Positions 25,451 to 36,869 of a stretch of DNA of 64,000 nucleotides are shown here, piece after piece (the stretch's first letter is position 1; each line of letters begins with the position of its first letter). This DNA comes from VRUE01 sp963707965 (GTDB lineage Bacteria; Actinomycetota; Thermoleophilia; Solirubrobacterales; 70-9), in the NCBI GenBank assembly GCA_963707965.1, contig CAVPRR010000004.1:496001-560000 (forward strand). The letters are read 5' to 3'. Below the pieces are notes generated by a model. It did no database searches. It had not been told where the DNA came from and saw nothing but the letters and a program-made list of their open reading frames with translations. Made by a program: the position numbers and the translations under genes.

Positions 25451-27240
25451 GGGATGCTCGCTTGCACAGTGGTGCCCTCGCCCGCAGGGCTGCGGACCTC
25501 GAATTCGCCGTCGAGCGCCGCCACCCGGTCGCCGAGGCCGCGCAGCCCGGTGCCGGCCGCCGGGTTGGCGCCGCCCACGCCGTCGTCGCTGACCTCGATC
25601 TCGACCACGCCGTTTTCCCGTGCGACGCGCACCGTTGCGCTGTCGGCCTGCGAGTAGCGGGCGACGTTGGTGAGCGCCTCGGCGATCACGAAGTAGGTCG
25701 TCGACTCGACCGGGGCGGGCAGCCGCTCGGCCGGCGTCTCGACGATTTCCACGGGGACGGGGGAGCGTCCGGCGAGGCCGCTCAGCGCCGCCGCCAGGCC
25801 GCGGTCGCTGAGCACCGCGGGGTGGATGCCGCGGGCCAGCTCGCGCAGCTCCGAGGTCGCCTCGGAGAGCTCCTTCATCGCCTCGTCGAGCAACTCGCCG
25901 GCCAGCGCCGGGTCGGAGTCGATCTTGCCGCGGGCCAGGCGCAGGTTCATGTTGAGGGCCATCAGGCGCTGCTGGGCGCCGTCGTGCAGGTCGCGCTCGA
26001 CTTGGCGGCGCTCCTCATAGCCCGCGGCGACGATCCGCGCCCGCGAGCTGTGCAGCTCATCCACCCGGGCGCGCAGCTCCGCCTCGAGGCGCTCGTTCTC
26101 GAGCGCCAGCGTCGCCGCCGCGCCCACCGCGTCGACCAGGGGGGTCTGGTCGGCGAGCGCCGGGTCGCAGATCAGGGCTCCAATCGGCCGGCCGTCGCGC
26201 TCCACCTCCCTGACGAACCGATGCGATCCGGTCTCGGGAACGTCCAGCGCCTTTCCCGAAGGATCGACGTAGCGGGACTCGGAGGGCAGCCAGTAGGCCA
26301 GCTCGAGCGACGGGTCGCCCAGCGCGTCGGCGAGCAGCTGCCGCAATGCCCCGCCGTGGACCGGCGGCTCGCGCAGGCGCTCGAGAAGGCCGCTGACCGC
26401 CGCCTCGCGGGAGAGATGGGTGCGGAGCAGGCCGATCATGAAGGCAAATGGCACGGCCGCAAAGAAGGGCAGGACCAGCACGAAGAGCGCGTTGGGGATG
26501 TCGCGGGAGATCTGCGAAACCTGCGTGATGAGCTGCAGTGCGATCAGGCCCAGCGTCACTCCGCCCGCCCAGAGAACGGGGGCGAAGGCGCCCCGCTGCG
26601 CCGGTGTCGCACCTCGCCAGCGCCTGACCAGGAGGACCAGCAGCCCGACCAGGGTGGGAACCGCGATCAGCACCTGGAGGGCGAACAGGATGTCGGAAGC
26701 CGTTGGGTTGTCCGCGATCAGGATCGGATTCGCCGGGCACTTTTCGCAGCGGTCCGGATCGGGCGTGGCGAGGAACAGCAGCGGCGGCAGCTGCAGCACG
26801 AGGCCGGAGACCCAGGCCGCGCCCGCCAGCAGGCGCTCGTAACCGCCGCCCAGGCGGCCGCTCGGGAAGGTCAGCAGGAGCAGGAACAGCAGCACGATCC
26901 AGACGTTCGAGATCAGCGCGCCGACGATGAACACGCCGGGCACGTCGACGACGACCAGAGCGTTCGCCACCCAGGCGAAGCCGACGGCCACCATCAGCGC
27001 GCCGATCCTGCTCTCGGGCCGGCGCTGCCAGGCCCGCAGGCCGGTTCCGATGAAGGCCCAGGCGATGACCACGGCGAGCACCGCGAAGGGCACGCCGCCG
27101 TCCGTCGCGTCGCTGGTCAGCAGGAGGGCTGCCGCCCCCGCACCGGCGAGGAGACCGGCGATTCCCAGAGCGACCAGCAGCCACCGCGGCGGGCCGGCGG
27201 CGCTTGGCTCTGTCAGGGGCATCGGTCGATTGTCCTGCAT
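25441..27240 (-). CDS. Membrane sensor histidine kinase (HisKA_3 type)
   Basis: The 599-residue kinase has about seven to eight N-terminal membrane helices (residues ~15-290), a GAF-like region, a HisKA_3 dimerisation domain with the phosphoacceptor His in RDLHDGAQQRL (around residue 415), and a HATPase_c domain with ALTNVARYSQA (N box) and DDGVGG (G box). This is the NarX/DesK-type architecture that pairs with NarL-type regulators. The ATG at 27240 has a well-placed GGAGG 7 bases upstream, and the longer in-frame extension is rejected. The multi-helix sensor suggests detection of a membrane or lipophilic signal. Confidence 0.93.
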   Translation of the reverse strand: MQDNRPMPLTEPSAAGPPRWLLVALGIAGLLAGAGAAALLLTSDATDGGVPFAVLAVVIAWAFIGTGLRAWQRRPESRIGALMVAVGFAWVANALVVVDVPGVFIVGALISNVWIVLLFLLLLTFPSGRLGGGYERLLAGAAWVSGLVLQLPPLLFLATPDPDRCEKCPANPILIADNPTASDILFALQVLIAVPTLVGLLVLLVRRWRGATPAQRGAFAPVLWAGGVTLGLIALQLITQVSQISRDIPNALFVLVLPFFAAVPFAFMIGLLRTHLSREAAVSGLLERLREPPVHGGALRQLLADALGDPSLELAYWLPSESRYVDPSGKALDVPETGSHRFVREVERDGRPIGALICDPALADQTPLVDAVGAAATLALENERLEAELRARVDELHSSRARIVAAGYEERRQVERDLHDGAQQRLMALNMNLRLARGKIDSDPALAGELLDEAMKELSEATSELRELARGIHPAVLSDRGLAAALSGLAGRSPVPVEIVETPAERLPAPVESTTYFVIAEALTNVARYSQADSATVRVARENGVVEIEVSDDGVGGANPAAGTGLRGLGDRVAALDGEFEVRSPAGEGTTVQASIPCG

Positions 27241-27279
27241 GGGGCGGCCTCCGGGGGTACGGACAGCCGCACTCTTTGC

Positions 27280-27293
27280 GGCGGCTAGCCGCC
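27280..27293. promoter_or_regulatory. Palindrome GGCGGCTAGCCGCC between kinase and exporter genes
   Basis: A perfect 14-base palindrome lies midway in the 142-base divergent gap. It is a candidate operator for the adjacent response regulator; no consensus is known to me. Confidence 0.35.
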
Positions 27294-27382
27294 CCCAAGA
27301 ACACCTGCCAGCCGCATTGGAATGCCGATTGCGCCCTGGGAGCCTGGATTCGTCGCATCCAACCCCCACCGAAAGGAACCCC

Positions 27383-29572
27383 ATGCATCCCAAGCGCAAC
27401 ATCGCCGCCCGTGCCGCTCGCTGGAGCGCGACCCATCGCAGGACCGCCATTCTCGGATGGCTGGCCTTCGTGATCGTCTCCGTCGTCGTCGGCGGCGCGG
27501 TAGGCCAGAGGACCCTGACCAGCTCCGAAGCGGTCCCCGGTGAGGCGGGGCGCGCCGAAGTCGCCCTCGAACGATCTGGGCTCAACCACAACAGCGAGGT
27601 GGTGCTGGTCCAGAGCGCTCAGATGACCACCGCCGACGCTGCGTTCGGGGCAGCGGTTGCGGACGTCACCCGCAGCCTGCGGGCGATTCCGTCCGTGGCC
27701 GGCCTCAGCTCACCGGCCGGCGGTGGCGGACAGGTCTCGGCCGACCGCCACTCCGCGCTGGTCGAATTTCAGGTTCCCGGCGACGCCACCGAAGCCGAAG
27801 CGAAGATCGGCGCGAGCCTCGCTGCGGTTGCGGCGGCCCAGCGCCGGCATCCTGACCTGCGGGTCGAGCAGTTCGGCGACACCAGCGCCAACAAGGCACT
27901 GGAAGCCGTCTTCGCCGACGACCTCAAGAAGGCCGAGAAGACGTCGCTGCCGATCACGCTGGCGATCCTGCTGCTCGCCTTCGGCGCGCTGGTGGCCGCG
28001 TTCGTGCCGGTGCTTCTGGCCTTCTCGGCTGTGCTGGCGACGATCGGCCTGCTCGCGCTGCCGAGCCAGCTGATGCCGATGGACCCCAACGTCTCCTCAG
28101 TCGTTGTCCTGATCGGCCTCGCCGTCGGGGTCGACTACTCGCTGTTCTACCTGCGCCGCGAGCGCGAGGAGAGGCGCAGGGGGCGGTCCGAGTCCGCGGC
28201 GCTCGATGCCGCTGCCGCCACCTCGGGCCGGGCGGTGCTCGTCTCCGGGCTGACCGTGATCGTTGCGATGGCCGGGATGCTGCTCAGCGGCGACCCGACC
28301 TTCACCTCGTTCGCGGTCGGAACGATGACCGTCGTCGCCGTTGCGATGCTCGCCTCGCTCTCCGTCCTTCCGGCGGTTCTCTCGAAGCTGGGGGACCGGG
28401 TCATGAAGGGGCGCATTCCCCTCCTCGGCCGCTGGCGGGAGCGGCGCGGCAGCGGTTCGATCTGGGCATCGGTGGTCGATCGCGTCATGCGCCGCCCGGT
28501 GCTGTCGCTGGTCGTCGCGGCGGGCGCGCTGGTGGCGCTTGCCGTGCCGGCGCTCGGCATGCACACCGTGGTCAGTGGCCCCGACGACCTGCCTCGGGAC
28601 ATCCCGGTCGTCCAGACCTATGACCGGGTGGTCGACGCCTTCCCCGGCGAAGGCACCCAGGAGACGGTTGTGGTCGAGGCTGCCGACGTGACCGGTGGGC
28701 CGGTCGCTGCGGCGATCTCCGACCTGCGCAAGCGAGCCGAGTCCGATCCGATGGTTGTTGGGCCGGTCGGCGTCGAAGTCAGCAGCGACGGCGACGTGGC
28801 TGCGATCGACATCCCCACGGTCGGGAATGGCAGCGACGCAGCCGGGACCGCGGCCCTCGATCGAATCCGGGACCGGATCGTGCCGGCGGCGTTCGACGGC
28901 GTCCCCGGAGCCACGGTCAACGTCACCGGTTGGGCCGCCCAGTCGAAGGACTTCAGCCAACTGCTGGCCGAGCGCCTGCCGCTCGTCTTCTCCTTCGTCC
29001 TCGGACTCGCTTTCCTGCTGTTGCTGGTCACCTTCCGCTCGATCGTCGTGCCGATCAAGGCGATCGCGCTCAACCTGCTCTCGGTGGGCGCCGCCTACGG
29101 GGTGCTGGTCCTGGTGTTCCAGAACGGGCTGGGCGAGTCGCTGCTCGGCTTCCACTCGAACGGAGGCGTCAGCTCCTGGTTGCCGCTCTTCCTCTTCGTG
29201 ATCCTCTTCGGCCTCTCGATGGACTACCACGTGCTGATCCTCAGCCGGGTCCGCGAGGGCGTCGACCGGGGGATGAGCAGCGACGACGCGGTGCGCAGCG
29301 GGATCGCGGCCACCGCGGGCACGGTGACGAGCGCGGCAATGGTGATGGTTGCGGTCTTCTCCATCTTCGCCACGCTCACGATCCTCGACATGAAGGAGAT
29401 GGGGATCGGCCTGGCGGTTGCGATCCTGATCGACGCGACGATCGTGCGTGCGGTGCTGCTGCCGGCGGCGATGAAGCTGCTCGGCGACCGCAACTGGTAC
29501 CTGCCGGCCTCGCTTGGCTGGCTGCCCCGCGTGTACGACTCCGAGCCGGAGGTGGAGCCAGCGCAGGCGTAG
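27383..29572 (+). CDS. MMPL-family transporter
   Basis: The 729-residue protein is an RND-superfamily MMPL exporter: a cytoplasmic N-terminal stretch, one helix, an ~110-residue external domain, a helix cluster with VGVDYSLFYLRRERE, a second external domain, and a second cluster with GLSMDYHVLILSRVREG. The duplicated (V/S)DY motifs carry the proton-relay Asp-Tyr pairs seen in MmpL3. Such proteins export lipids, glycolipids or drugs. The ATG has GAAAGGAA 4-11 bases upstream. It is divergent from a two-component system, suggesting envelope-stress control. Confidence 0.93.
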   Translation: MHPKRNIAARAARWSATHRRTAILGWLAFVIVSVVVGGAVGQRTLTSSEAVPGEAGRAEVALERSGLNHNSEVVLVQSAQMTTADAAFGAAVADVTRSLRAIPSVAGLSSPAGGGGQVSADRHSALVEFQVPGDATEAEAKIGASLAAVAAAQRRHPDLRVEQFGDTSANKALEAVFADDLKKAEKTSLPITLAILLLAFGALVAAFVPVLLAFSAVLATIGLLALPSQLMPMDPNVSSVVVLIGLAVGVDYSLFYLRREREERRRGRSESAALDAAAATSGRAVLVSGLTVIVAMAGMLLSGDPTFTSFAVGTMTVVAVAMLASLSVLPAVLSKLGDRVMKGRIPLLGRWRERRGSGSIWASVVDRVMRRPVLSLVVAAGALVALAVPALGMHTVVSGPDDLPRDIPVVQTYDRVVDAFPGEGTQETVVVEAADVTGGPVAAAISDLRKRAESDPMVVGPVGVEVSSDGDVAAIDIPTVGNGSDAAGTAALDRIRDRIVPAAFDGVPGATVNVTGWAAQSKDFSQLLAERLPLVFSFVLGLAFLLLLVTFRSIVVPIKAIALNLLSVGAAYGVLVLVFQNGLGESLLGFHSNGGVSSWLPLFLFVILFGLSMDYHVLILSRVREGVDRGMSSDDAVRSGIAATAGTVTSAAMVMVAVFSIFATLTILDMKEMGIGLAVAILIDATIVRAVLLPAAMKLLGDRNWYLPASLGWLPRVYDSEPEVEPAQA

Positions 29573-29577
29573 CGGCC

Positions 29578-29621
29578 CAGACCGGCGATCGCCCCGGCTC
29601 AGACCGGCGATTGCCCTCCGG
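29578..29621. repeat. 22-base tandem duplication after the MMPL stop
   Basis: Two 22-base units beginning CAGACCGGCGAT start at 29578 and 29600, 5 bases after the stop codon, with a few mismatches. Confidence 0.75.
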
Positions 29622-29628
29622 TCAAACA

Positions 29629-29660
29629 GCGGGCACCGCGGCAAGAGCCGCGGTGCCCGC
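29629..29660. terminator. Strong bidirectional hairpin, 14-bp arms
   Basis: GCGGGCACCGCGGC and its exact complement flank the 4-base loop AAGA, between the convergent MMPL and SnoaL-like genes. There is no T-run, as is common in high-GC actinobacteria. Confidence 0.85.
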
Positions 29661-29681
29661 TTCGACCTGTGCGATGGATTC

Positions 29682-30059
29682 CTAGGCGACCAGCTTCGCT
29701 GCCTTGGCCGTGTCGCCGTAGAACTCGCCCCTGGTGACCGCGCCGTTCTGGATCCGCAGCACATGCGCGAACGGCGCCTCAGCGGTGCCTCGGTCGTTGC
29801 CGACGCGCTGCGTTCCGGTCACGATGACGCAGCCGTTGGCCTCCATGAACTCCGTCGGCTCGACGCTGAAGGAGGACCAGTAGTTGGGTATCTGGGCAAA
29901 GCTCTCGATGATCGCGTCGCGGCCGTGGGTCTCGCCGCCGAGCGGAAGCTCGTCCGACGTCACCCAGACCGAGTCCTCCGAGAGCATCTCCCTCAGCGCT
30001 GCGAGGTCTCCGCGCCCGAAGGCCTCATAGGCGGACCGGGCGATGTCAACGTTCGACAT
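29682..30059 (-). CDS. SnoaL-like / NTF2-fold protein
   Basis: The 125-residue protein has the small cone-shaped NTF2 fold of SnoaL-like polyketide cyclases and ketosteroid isomerase relatives: ARSAYEAFGRGDLAALREML at the start, then VTGTQRVGNDRG and a C-terminal GEFYGDTAKAAKL. The family covers enzymes and binding proteins, so function is open. The ATG at 30059 has a strong AGGAGG site upstream; a longer frame to 30176 is not supported. The gene stands alone, divergent from the thioredoxin gene. Confidence 0.82.
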   Translation of the reverse strand: MSNVDIARSAYEAFGRGDLAALREMLSEDSVWVTSDELPLGGETHGRDAIIESFAQIPNYWSSFSVEPTEFMEANGCVIVTGTQRVGNDRGTAEAPFAHVLRIQNGAVTRGEFYGDTAKAAKLVA

Positions 30060-30177
30060 ATCTACCTCCTTGGGGTTGACTGGCCCCTCCCGCACGTCCA
30101 CCCTATGGGCCTGCCGCTCGCCCCGCAAGCCCTGCCGGTCTCCAATTTCAGCGGGCCGCCCTCCGCCGTCTTCCATC

Positions 30178-30183
30178 TAACCT
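30178..30183 (+). promoter_or_regulatory. -10 hexamer TAACCT of the thioredoxin gene
   Basis: TAACCT ends 7 bases before the ATG at 30191, a leaderless layout. Confidence 0.5.
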
Positions 30184-30190
30184 CACGGGT

Positions 30191-30928
30191 ATGGCAGTCG
30201 ACGTGGGCGAAGCCACCTTCGAGCGCGACGTGATCGAGCGCTCTCGGGTTCTCCCGATCGTGGTCGACTTCTGGGCCGAGTGGTGTGGCCCATGTCGAAC
30301 CCTGAGCCCGGCACTGGAAGCCGCGGAGGCTGCCCGGGACGGCAAGGTCTCGCTTGCCAAGGTCGACGTCGACGCCAACCGGGCGCTCGCGGCTCGATAT
30401 CAGGTGCAGGGAATACCGGCCGTGAAGGCCTTCCGCGATGGCGCTGTGGTGGGTGAGTTTGCCGGTGCTGTGCCACCGGCGCAGGTGGAGGAGTTCTTTG
30501 ACTCGCTGCTTCCCTCGCGCGCCGACGAGCTGCTGGCCGCGGGCGATGAGCTCTCGTTGCGCGAGGCATCCGAACTCGAGCCCCGTCGCGCCGACATCGC
30601 CGTGGCGCTGGCTCGCAGGCGGCTCGAGCGCGGGGCGGACGACGAGGCCCTCGAGGCGGTGGGGCCTCACGCGGGCGATTTTGGAGCGGATGGCATCGTG
30701 GCCCGGATCCGGTTGGCGCAGGCGGGCCTGGCCACCGAGGCGTTTGCGGCCCTCGACCGTGGCGACAGCGAGGCGGCGCTGCGTGGCCTTCTGGAGGAGA
30801 TCCCGGATGCGGACGAGGAGACGCGCGAGACGCTGCGCCGCGCGATCGTCGGCATCCTCAGCGAGATGGACCCGGCTGACCCCGCCGCCCGCGAGTACCG
30901 CCGCCGCCTCGCCGCCGTCCTTTATTGA
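30191..30928 (+). CDS. Thioredoxin-TPR protein, CnoX/YbbN-like
   Basis: The 245-residue protein has an N-terminal thioredoxin domain (residues ~1-110) with active site WCGPC (31-35) and the cis-Pro loop GIPAVKAF. A helical C-terminal half follows that resembles the TPR region of CnoX/YbbN. In E. coli that protein is a redox-active holdase; this one keeps both cysteines. The final residues overlap the region just upstream of uvrA, and the two genes are 35 bases apart, but uvrA has its own promoter. Confidence 0.88.
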   Translation: MAVDVGEATFERDVIERSRVLPIVVDFWAEWCGPCRTLSPALEAAEAARDGKVSLAKVDVDANRALAARYQVQGIPAVKAFRDGAVVGEFAGAVPPAQVEEFFDSLLPSRADELLAAGDELSLREASELEPRRADIAVALARRRLERGADDEALEAVGPHAGDFGADGIVARIRLAQAGLATEAFAALDRGDSEAALRGLLEEIPDADEETRETLRRAIVGILSEMDPADPAAREYRRRLAAVLY

Positions 30929-30929
30929 G

Positions 30930-30943
30930 GGAACGTCTGTTCG
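30930..30943. promoter_or_regulatory. LexA (SOS) box of uvrA, GGAACGTCTGTTCG
   Basis: GAAC-N4-GTTC with one mismatch to CGAAC-N4-GTTCG lies between the possible -35 and the TAGAAT -10 hexamer of uvrA. SOS control of uvrA is well established in many bacteria. Confidence 0.75.
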
Positions 30944-30949
30944 TCTGCG

Positions 30950-30955
30950 TAGAAT
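30950..30955 (+). promoter_or_regulatory. -10 hexamer TAGAAT of uvrA, leaderless arrangement
   Basis: TAGAAT ends 8 bases before the GTG at 30964. It favours that start over the in-frame TTG at 30925, which would place the promoter inside the coding region. Confidence 0.58.
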
Positions 30956-30963
30956 CGGCAGCA

Positions 30964-33843
<2,880 letters not shown>

Positions 33844-33867
33844 CGCCGCGAGCCCGTCGCAGCAACC

Positions 33868-34839
33868 TCAGCGCGCCAAGAGCAGCGAGGCCCCGACGGC
33901 GCCACCCAGGTCGCCGAGCGAGGCGACGCGCAGCGCCGGCGGGCGTTCGTCGACGAAGAGGTGCTTGCCCATCTCCTTGCCAAGGGCATCCATGTAGCGC
34001 TCGCCGAAGCGCTCGCCAAGGCCGCCGCCGATCACCACCGCCTCGGGGTCGATCAGGTTGACGGCGGAGGCCACGCCGGTGCCCAGCGCCTCGATCGCAC
34101 GGTCGATCAACCTCCCAGCGAGGTGGTCGCCGTGGTCGACGGCGCGCTCCCAGATGCCGCTGGTCAGCCGGTCGCGCCCGTGCTTTTGCATCAGCTTGAA
34201 GAGGTCGGTCCTCACCCCCTCTTCGTGTTGGCGGCGTGCCTCGGCTTCCATCGCCGCCCGCCCCGCATAGGCCTCCATGCAGCCCTTGCGACCGCAGGGG
34301 CACTTGGCGCCGCCGCGCTTCACCACCATGTGGCCGATCTCACCGGCGGCGCCGCGGCCGATCCAGGGCTTGCCGTCGAGGATGAGGCCGCCGCCCACAC
34401 CGGTGCCCCACCAGACGCCGAGCAGCGATTTGTAGGGGCTGCCGGCGCCGAGGTGGTACTCGCCTTCGACCGCGACCTGAACGTCGTTGCCGACCCGCAC
34501 CTCGGTGCCCAGCGCCTCCTTCAGCGCCTTGGCCAGTGGGAAGGCGCCATCCCAACCGGGCAGGTTGCGGGCGCTGGACACGGTCCCGGTGCGCTCATCC
34601 ACGTCTCCCGGGGAGCCGACACCGATGCCCTCCAGGGCGCCGGGCTCGACAGCGGCGTCGCCAGCGGCCTCCGTCAGCGCCGCCGCCATCTCCTCCGCCA
34701 CTCCCGCAGGCCCGCCCGCGGTCGGGGTCGGGCGCCGCGCCTCGCCCAGCACCTCGCCCCCTTCGCCGACGATCGCCGCCTGGATCTTCGTCCCACCGAG
34801 GTCGATGCCGCCGCGGAGCTTCGCTTTCCTCGCGCTCAC
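33868..34839 (-). CDS. ROK-family sugar kinase, glucokinase-like
   Basis: The 323-residue ROK protein has the ATP motif GIDLGGTKIQAAIV, the sugar-binding GNDVQVAVEGE with catalytic Asp, EIGHM, and the ROK zinc motif CPCGRKGC followed by MEAYAG. This matches actinobacterial ATP- or polyphosphate-dependent glucokinases; no N-terminal HTH is present, so it is an enzyme rather than a repressor. It would feed the PPi-type phosphofructokinase. The GTG at 34839 has TAGACT 6 bases upstream and is divergent from the acyltransferase across only 42 bases. Confidence 0.9.
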   Translation of the reverse strand: MSARKAKLRGGIDLGGTKIQAAIVGEGGEVLGEARRPTPTAGGPAGVAEEMAAALTEAAGDAAVEPGALEGIGVGSPGDVDERTGTVSSARNLPGWDGAFPLAKALKEALGTEVRVGNDVQVAVEGEYHLGAGSPYKSLLGVWWGTGVGGGLILDGKPWIGRGAAGEIGHMVVKRGGAKCPCGRKGCMEAYAGRAAMEAEARRQHEEGVRTDLFKLMQKHGRDRLTSGIWERAVDHGDHLAGRLIDRAIEALGTGVASAVNLIDPEAVVIGGGLGERFGERYMDALGKEMGKHLFVDERPPALRVASLGDLGGAVGASLLLAR

Positions 34840-34845
34840 GGTCGC

Positions 34846-34851
34846 AGTCTA
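34846..34851 (-). promoter_or_regulatory. -10 hexamer TAGACT of the ROK kinase
   Basis: On the minus strand TAGACT ends 6 bases before the GTG at 34839. It shares a 42-base divergent region with TAACGT (34868-34873). Confidence 0.5.
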
Positions 34852-34867
34852 GATGTCCCCGGTTTCG

Positions 34868-34873
34868 TAACGT
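34868..34873 (+). promoter_or_regulatory. -10 hexamer TAACGT of the acyltransferase gene
   Basis: TAACGT ends 8 bases before the ATG at 34882. The GCGGTGG between could also act as a weak ribosome site. Confidence 0.42.
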
Positions 34874-34881
34874 TGCGGTGG

Positions 34882-35478
34882 ATGACGGGGGTGGAGACGC
34901 AGCGAGGTTGGCGTATGTGGTGGGCGAAGCGGCGCTGGTATGAGCGCAATCGCCGCACCCTGCGACGCTGGCGGATCGATCGCCACGCGGCGCACGGGGG
35001 CTTCTTCATCCGCTTCCCGGTCGAGGGCGAGGTCCTGGAGGCGCTCGACGAGGGGCGCCTGACGATCGGGGAAGGGACGCTCCTGGAGCCGGGATGCTGG
35101 CTGACGCTGGCACCCCAGGCGCGGATCGAGATCGGCGAGGGGTGCTTCCTCAATCGCAACACGATGCTGGCGGCCCAGGGGAGAATCGAGATCGGCGACC
35201 ACACGATGCTCGCCAACGGCTGCTTCGTCGGCGATGCCGATCACCGCTTCGACGACCCCGACATTCCGATCACCTGGCAGGGATTCACCTCGAAGGGCCC
35301 GGTTCGGATCGGCGCCAACTGCTGGTTCGGGGCCAACTGCGTGGTGACCAGCGGCGTTACGATCGGCGAGCGCTGCGTAATCGGCGCCAATTCGGTCGTG
35401 ACCAGGGACCTGCCGCCGGGCACGATCGCTGCAGGAGCGCCTGCCAGTGTGATCAAGCGCATCGAGCTCCGTCGCTGA
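34882..35478 (+). CDS. Hexapeptide-repeat (left-handed beta-helix) acyltransferase
   Basis: The 198-residue protein has a basic, Trp/Arg-rich N-terminus (residues ~8-30) and then hexapeptide repeats of the LbH type: IGEGTLLEPGCWL, IEIGEGCFLNRNTML, IEIGDHTMLANGCFVGDADH, IGANCWFGANCVVTSGVTIGERCVIGANSVV, closing with a GTIAAGAPA loop. This is the WbbJ/LacA-type O-acetyltransferase fold, likely using acetyl-CoA on a sugar. The acceptor is unknown. A longer frame from 33961 only runs antisense through the ROK gene. Confidence 0.88.
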   Translation: MTGVETQRGWRMWWAKRRWYERNRRTLRRWRIDRHAAHGGFFIRFPVEGEVLEALDEGRLTIGEGTLLEPGCWLTLAPQARIEIGEGCFLNRNTMLAAQGRIEIGDHTMLANGCFVGDADHRFDDPDIPITWQGFTSKGPVRIGANCWFGANCVVTSGVTIGERCVIGANSVVTRDLPPGTIAAGAPASVIKRIELRR

Positions 35479-35483
35479 GGTCC

Positions 35484-35489
35484 TATAAT
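35484..35489 (+). promoter_or_regulatory. Consensus -10 hexamer TATAAT upstream of panC
   Basis: A perfect TATAAT lies 25 bases before the ATG at 35515, so the panCDB transcript would carry a short leader. No good -35 is seen 17 bases upstream. Confidence 0.6.
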
Positions 35490-35514
35490 TTGTCGCGGCC
35501 GTGACCCCCAGGGC

Positions 35515-36414
35515 ATGGACCCCATGAACCTCGCATTGGTCAACCCTTCGCACGGAGTAGCCGGCGTGAAGCTCGTTCGCGCCAAGGACGAGCTGCGCTC
35601 GGTGCTCGCGGACGCGCATCGCTCCGGCCGCTCGATCGGCCTCGTCCCGACGATGGGCTATCTCCACGAGGGCCACCTTTCGCTTCTTCGCGCGGCGCGG
35701 GCCGAGTGCGGCGTGGTGGTGATGAGCCTCTTCGTCAACCCCACCCAGTTCGGCCCGGGCGAGGATTTCGAGCGCTACCCGCGCGACGAGGATCGCGACG
35801 CGGATCTCGCCGCGTCGGCCGGGGTCGACATCGTCTACACACCGTCGGTCGAGGAGATGTATCCAGAGGGCTTCTCGACCCATGTCGAGGTGCAGGGCCT
35901 GACGGAGGTTCTCTGCGGAGACCCCGCGCGGCGTGGCCCCGGGCACTTCCACGGCGTCACCACCGTGGTGGCCAAGCTCTTCAACTCGGTCGGTCCGGAT
36001 GTCGCGTACTTCGGCCAGAAGGACGCCCAGCAGGTGGCGGCGATTCGGCGCATGGTCAGCGACCTCGACTTCCCGGTTCGGATCGAGGTCCTTCCGATCG
36101 TGCGGGAGCCGGACGGTCTGGCGATGAGCTCCCGCAACGCCTACCTCGAGCCCGACGATCGGGAGCGGGCGGCGGCGCTGTCGCGCGCGCTGCATGCGGT
36201 TGAGCACGGCGCTCGCTCTGGCTCGCTGGCCGCCGGCATCGACGCGGGCCGTCGCGAGCTGGCGGCGGTTGGGATCGATCCCGAGTACCTGGAGGCACGC
36301 AACGCCGATGACCTGACGCCGGTCAGCGAGCTGGACGGCCGCCCGGTGCTCGTGGCGCTCGCCGCCCGGGTGGGCGCTGCGCGGCTGATCGACAACCTCG
36401 TCATCCGACCATGA
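35515..36414 (+). CDS. panC: Pantothenate synthetase
   Basis: PanC joins pantoate and beta-alanine with ATP to give pantothenate. The protein has the nucleotidyltransferase motifs PTMGYLHEGH (HIGH-like, His51-His54 by this start), SLFVNPTQFGPGEDFERYPR, FGQKDAQQ and the KMSKS-like AMSSRN. The ATG at 35515 gives 299 residues; the first ~17 are not conserved in the family, so the ATG at 35524 or GTG at 35566 are possible starts. It leads a panC-panD-panB cluster; beta-alanine comes from PanD and pantoate from PanB plus a reductase elsewhere. Confidence 0.95.
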   Translation: MDPMNLALVNPSHGVAGVKLVRAKDELRSVLADAHRSGRSIGLVPTMGYLHEGHLSLLRAARAECGVVVMSLFVNPTQFGPGEDFERYPRDEDRDADLAASAGVDIVYTPSVEEMYPEGFSTHVEVQGLTEVLCGDPARRGPGHFHGVTTVVAKLFNSVGPDVAYFGQKDAQQVAAIRRMVSDLDFPVRIEVLPIVREPDGLAMSSRNAYLEPDDRERAAALSRALHAVEHGARSGSLAAGIDAGRRELAAVGIDPEYLEARNADDLTPVSELDGRPVLVALAARVGAARLIDNLVIRP

Positions 36415-36488
36415 GCGTTAGATCCGAAGATCTCGACGCGACCTGAGGACTTGAGTTCCGGCAACGGCGATATGGAGGCCCAGAGTTA

Positions 36489-36869
36489 ATGCAGAGGCAG
36501 ATGCTGAAGTCCAAGATCCACCGGGCGACGGTGACCGACTGCGACGTCGACTACGTCGGCAGCATCACGATCGACACCGAGCTGATGGCCAGTGCGGATC
36601 TGATCACCAATGAGCAGGTTCACGTCTGGGACATCGACAACGGCGCCCGCTTCGTCACCTACGTGATCGACGGCGAGGCCGGCTCGGGCACGATCCAGGT
36701 GAACGGGGCTGCGGCGCACCTCACCCGGCCGGGCCACAAGATCATCGTCGCCTCCTTCGGCGCCTACGACGAGACCGACCTGGAGTCCTACTCGCCGGTC
36801 GTCGTCCACGTCGACGACGACAACGCGGTGATCGGCGTCGACAGCAGCCCGGAGGTGCTCCTCTCATGA
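36489..36869 (+). CDS. panD: Aspartate 1-decarboxylase proenzyme
   Basis: PanD makes beta-alanine from aspartate with a pyruvoyl group formed by self-cleavage. The 126-residue proenzyme has the cleavage site Gly24-Ser25 in YVGSITID, Lys9, and the TYVIDGEAGSG and NGAAAHL segments. A GGAGG lies ~10 bases before the ATG. Its stop overlaps panB as ATGA. Gap 36415-36488 holds nothing else apparent. Confidence 0.96.
   Translation: MQRQMLKSKIHRATVTDCDVDYVGSITIDTELMASADLITNEQVHVWDIDNGARFVTYVIDGEAGSGTIQVNGAAAHLTRPGHKIIVASFGAYDETDLESYSPVVVHVDDDNAVIGVDSSPEVLLS

Noticed and set aside
25249..27288. 679-codon plus-strand frame opposite the sensor kinase
   Set aside because: Antisense shadow with Arg/Gly/Gln-rich composition and no recognisable domain.
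26927..27382. N-terminal extension of the MMPL protein
   Set aside because: It overlaps the divergent sensor kinase gene, and the ATG at 27383 has a good Shine-Dalgarno and a normal MMPL N-terminus.
33961..34881. N-terminal extension of the acyltransferase
   Set aside because: The extension is the reverse strand of the ROK kinase; the acyltransferase domain starts at the ATG at 34882, which has its own -10 hexamer.
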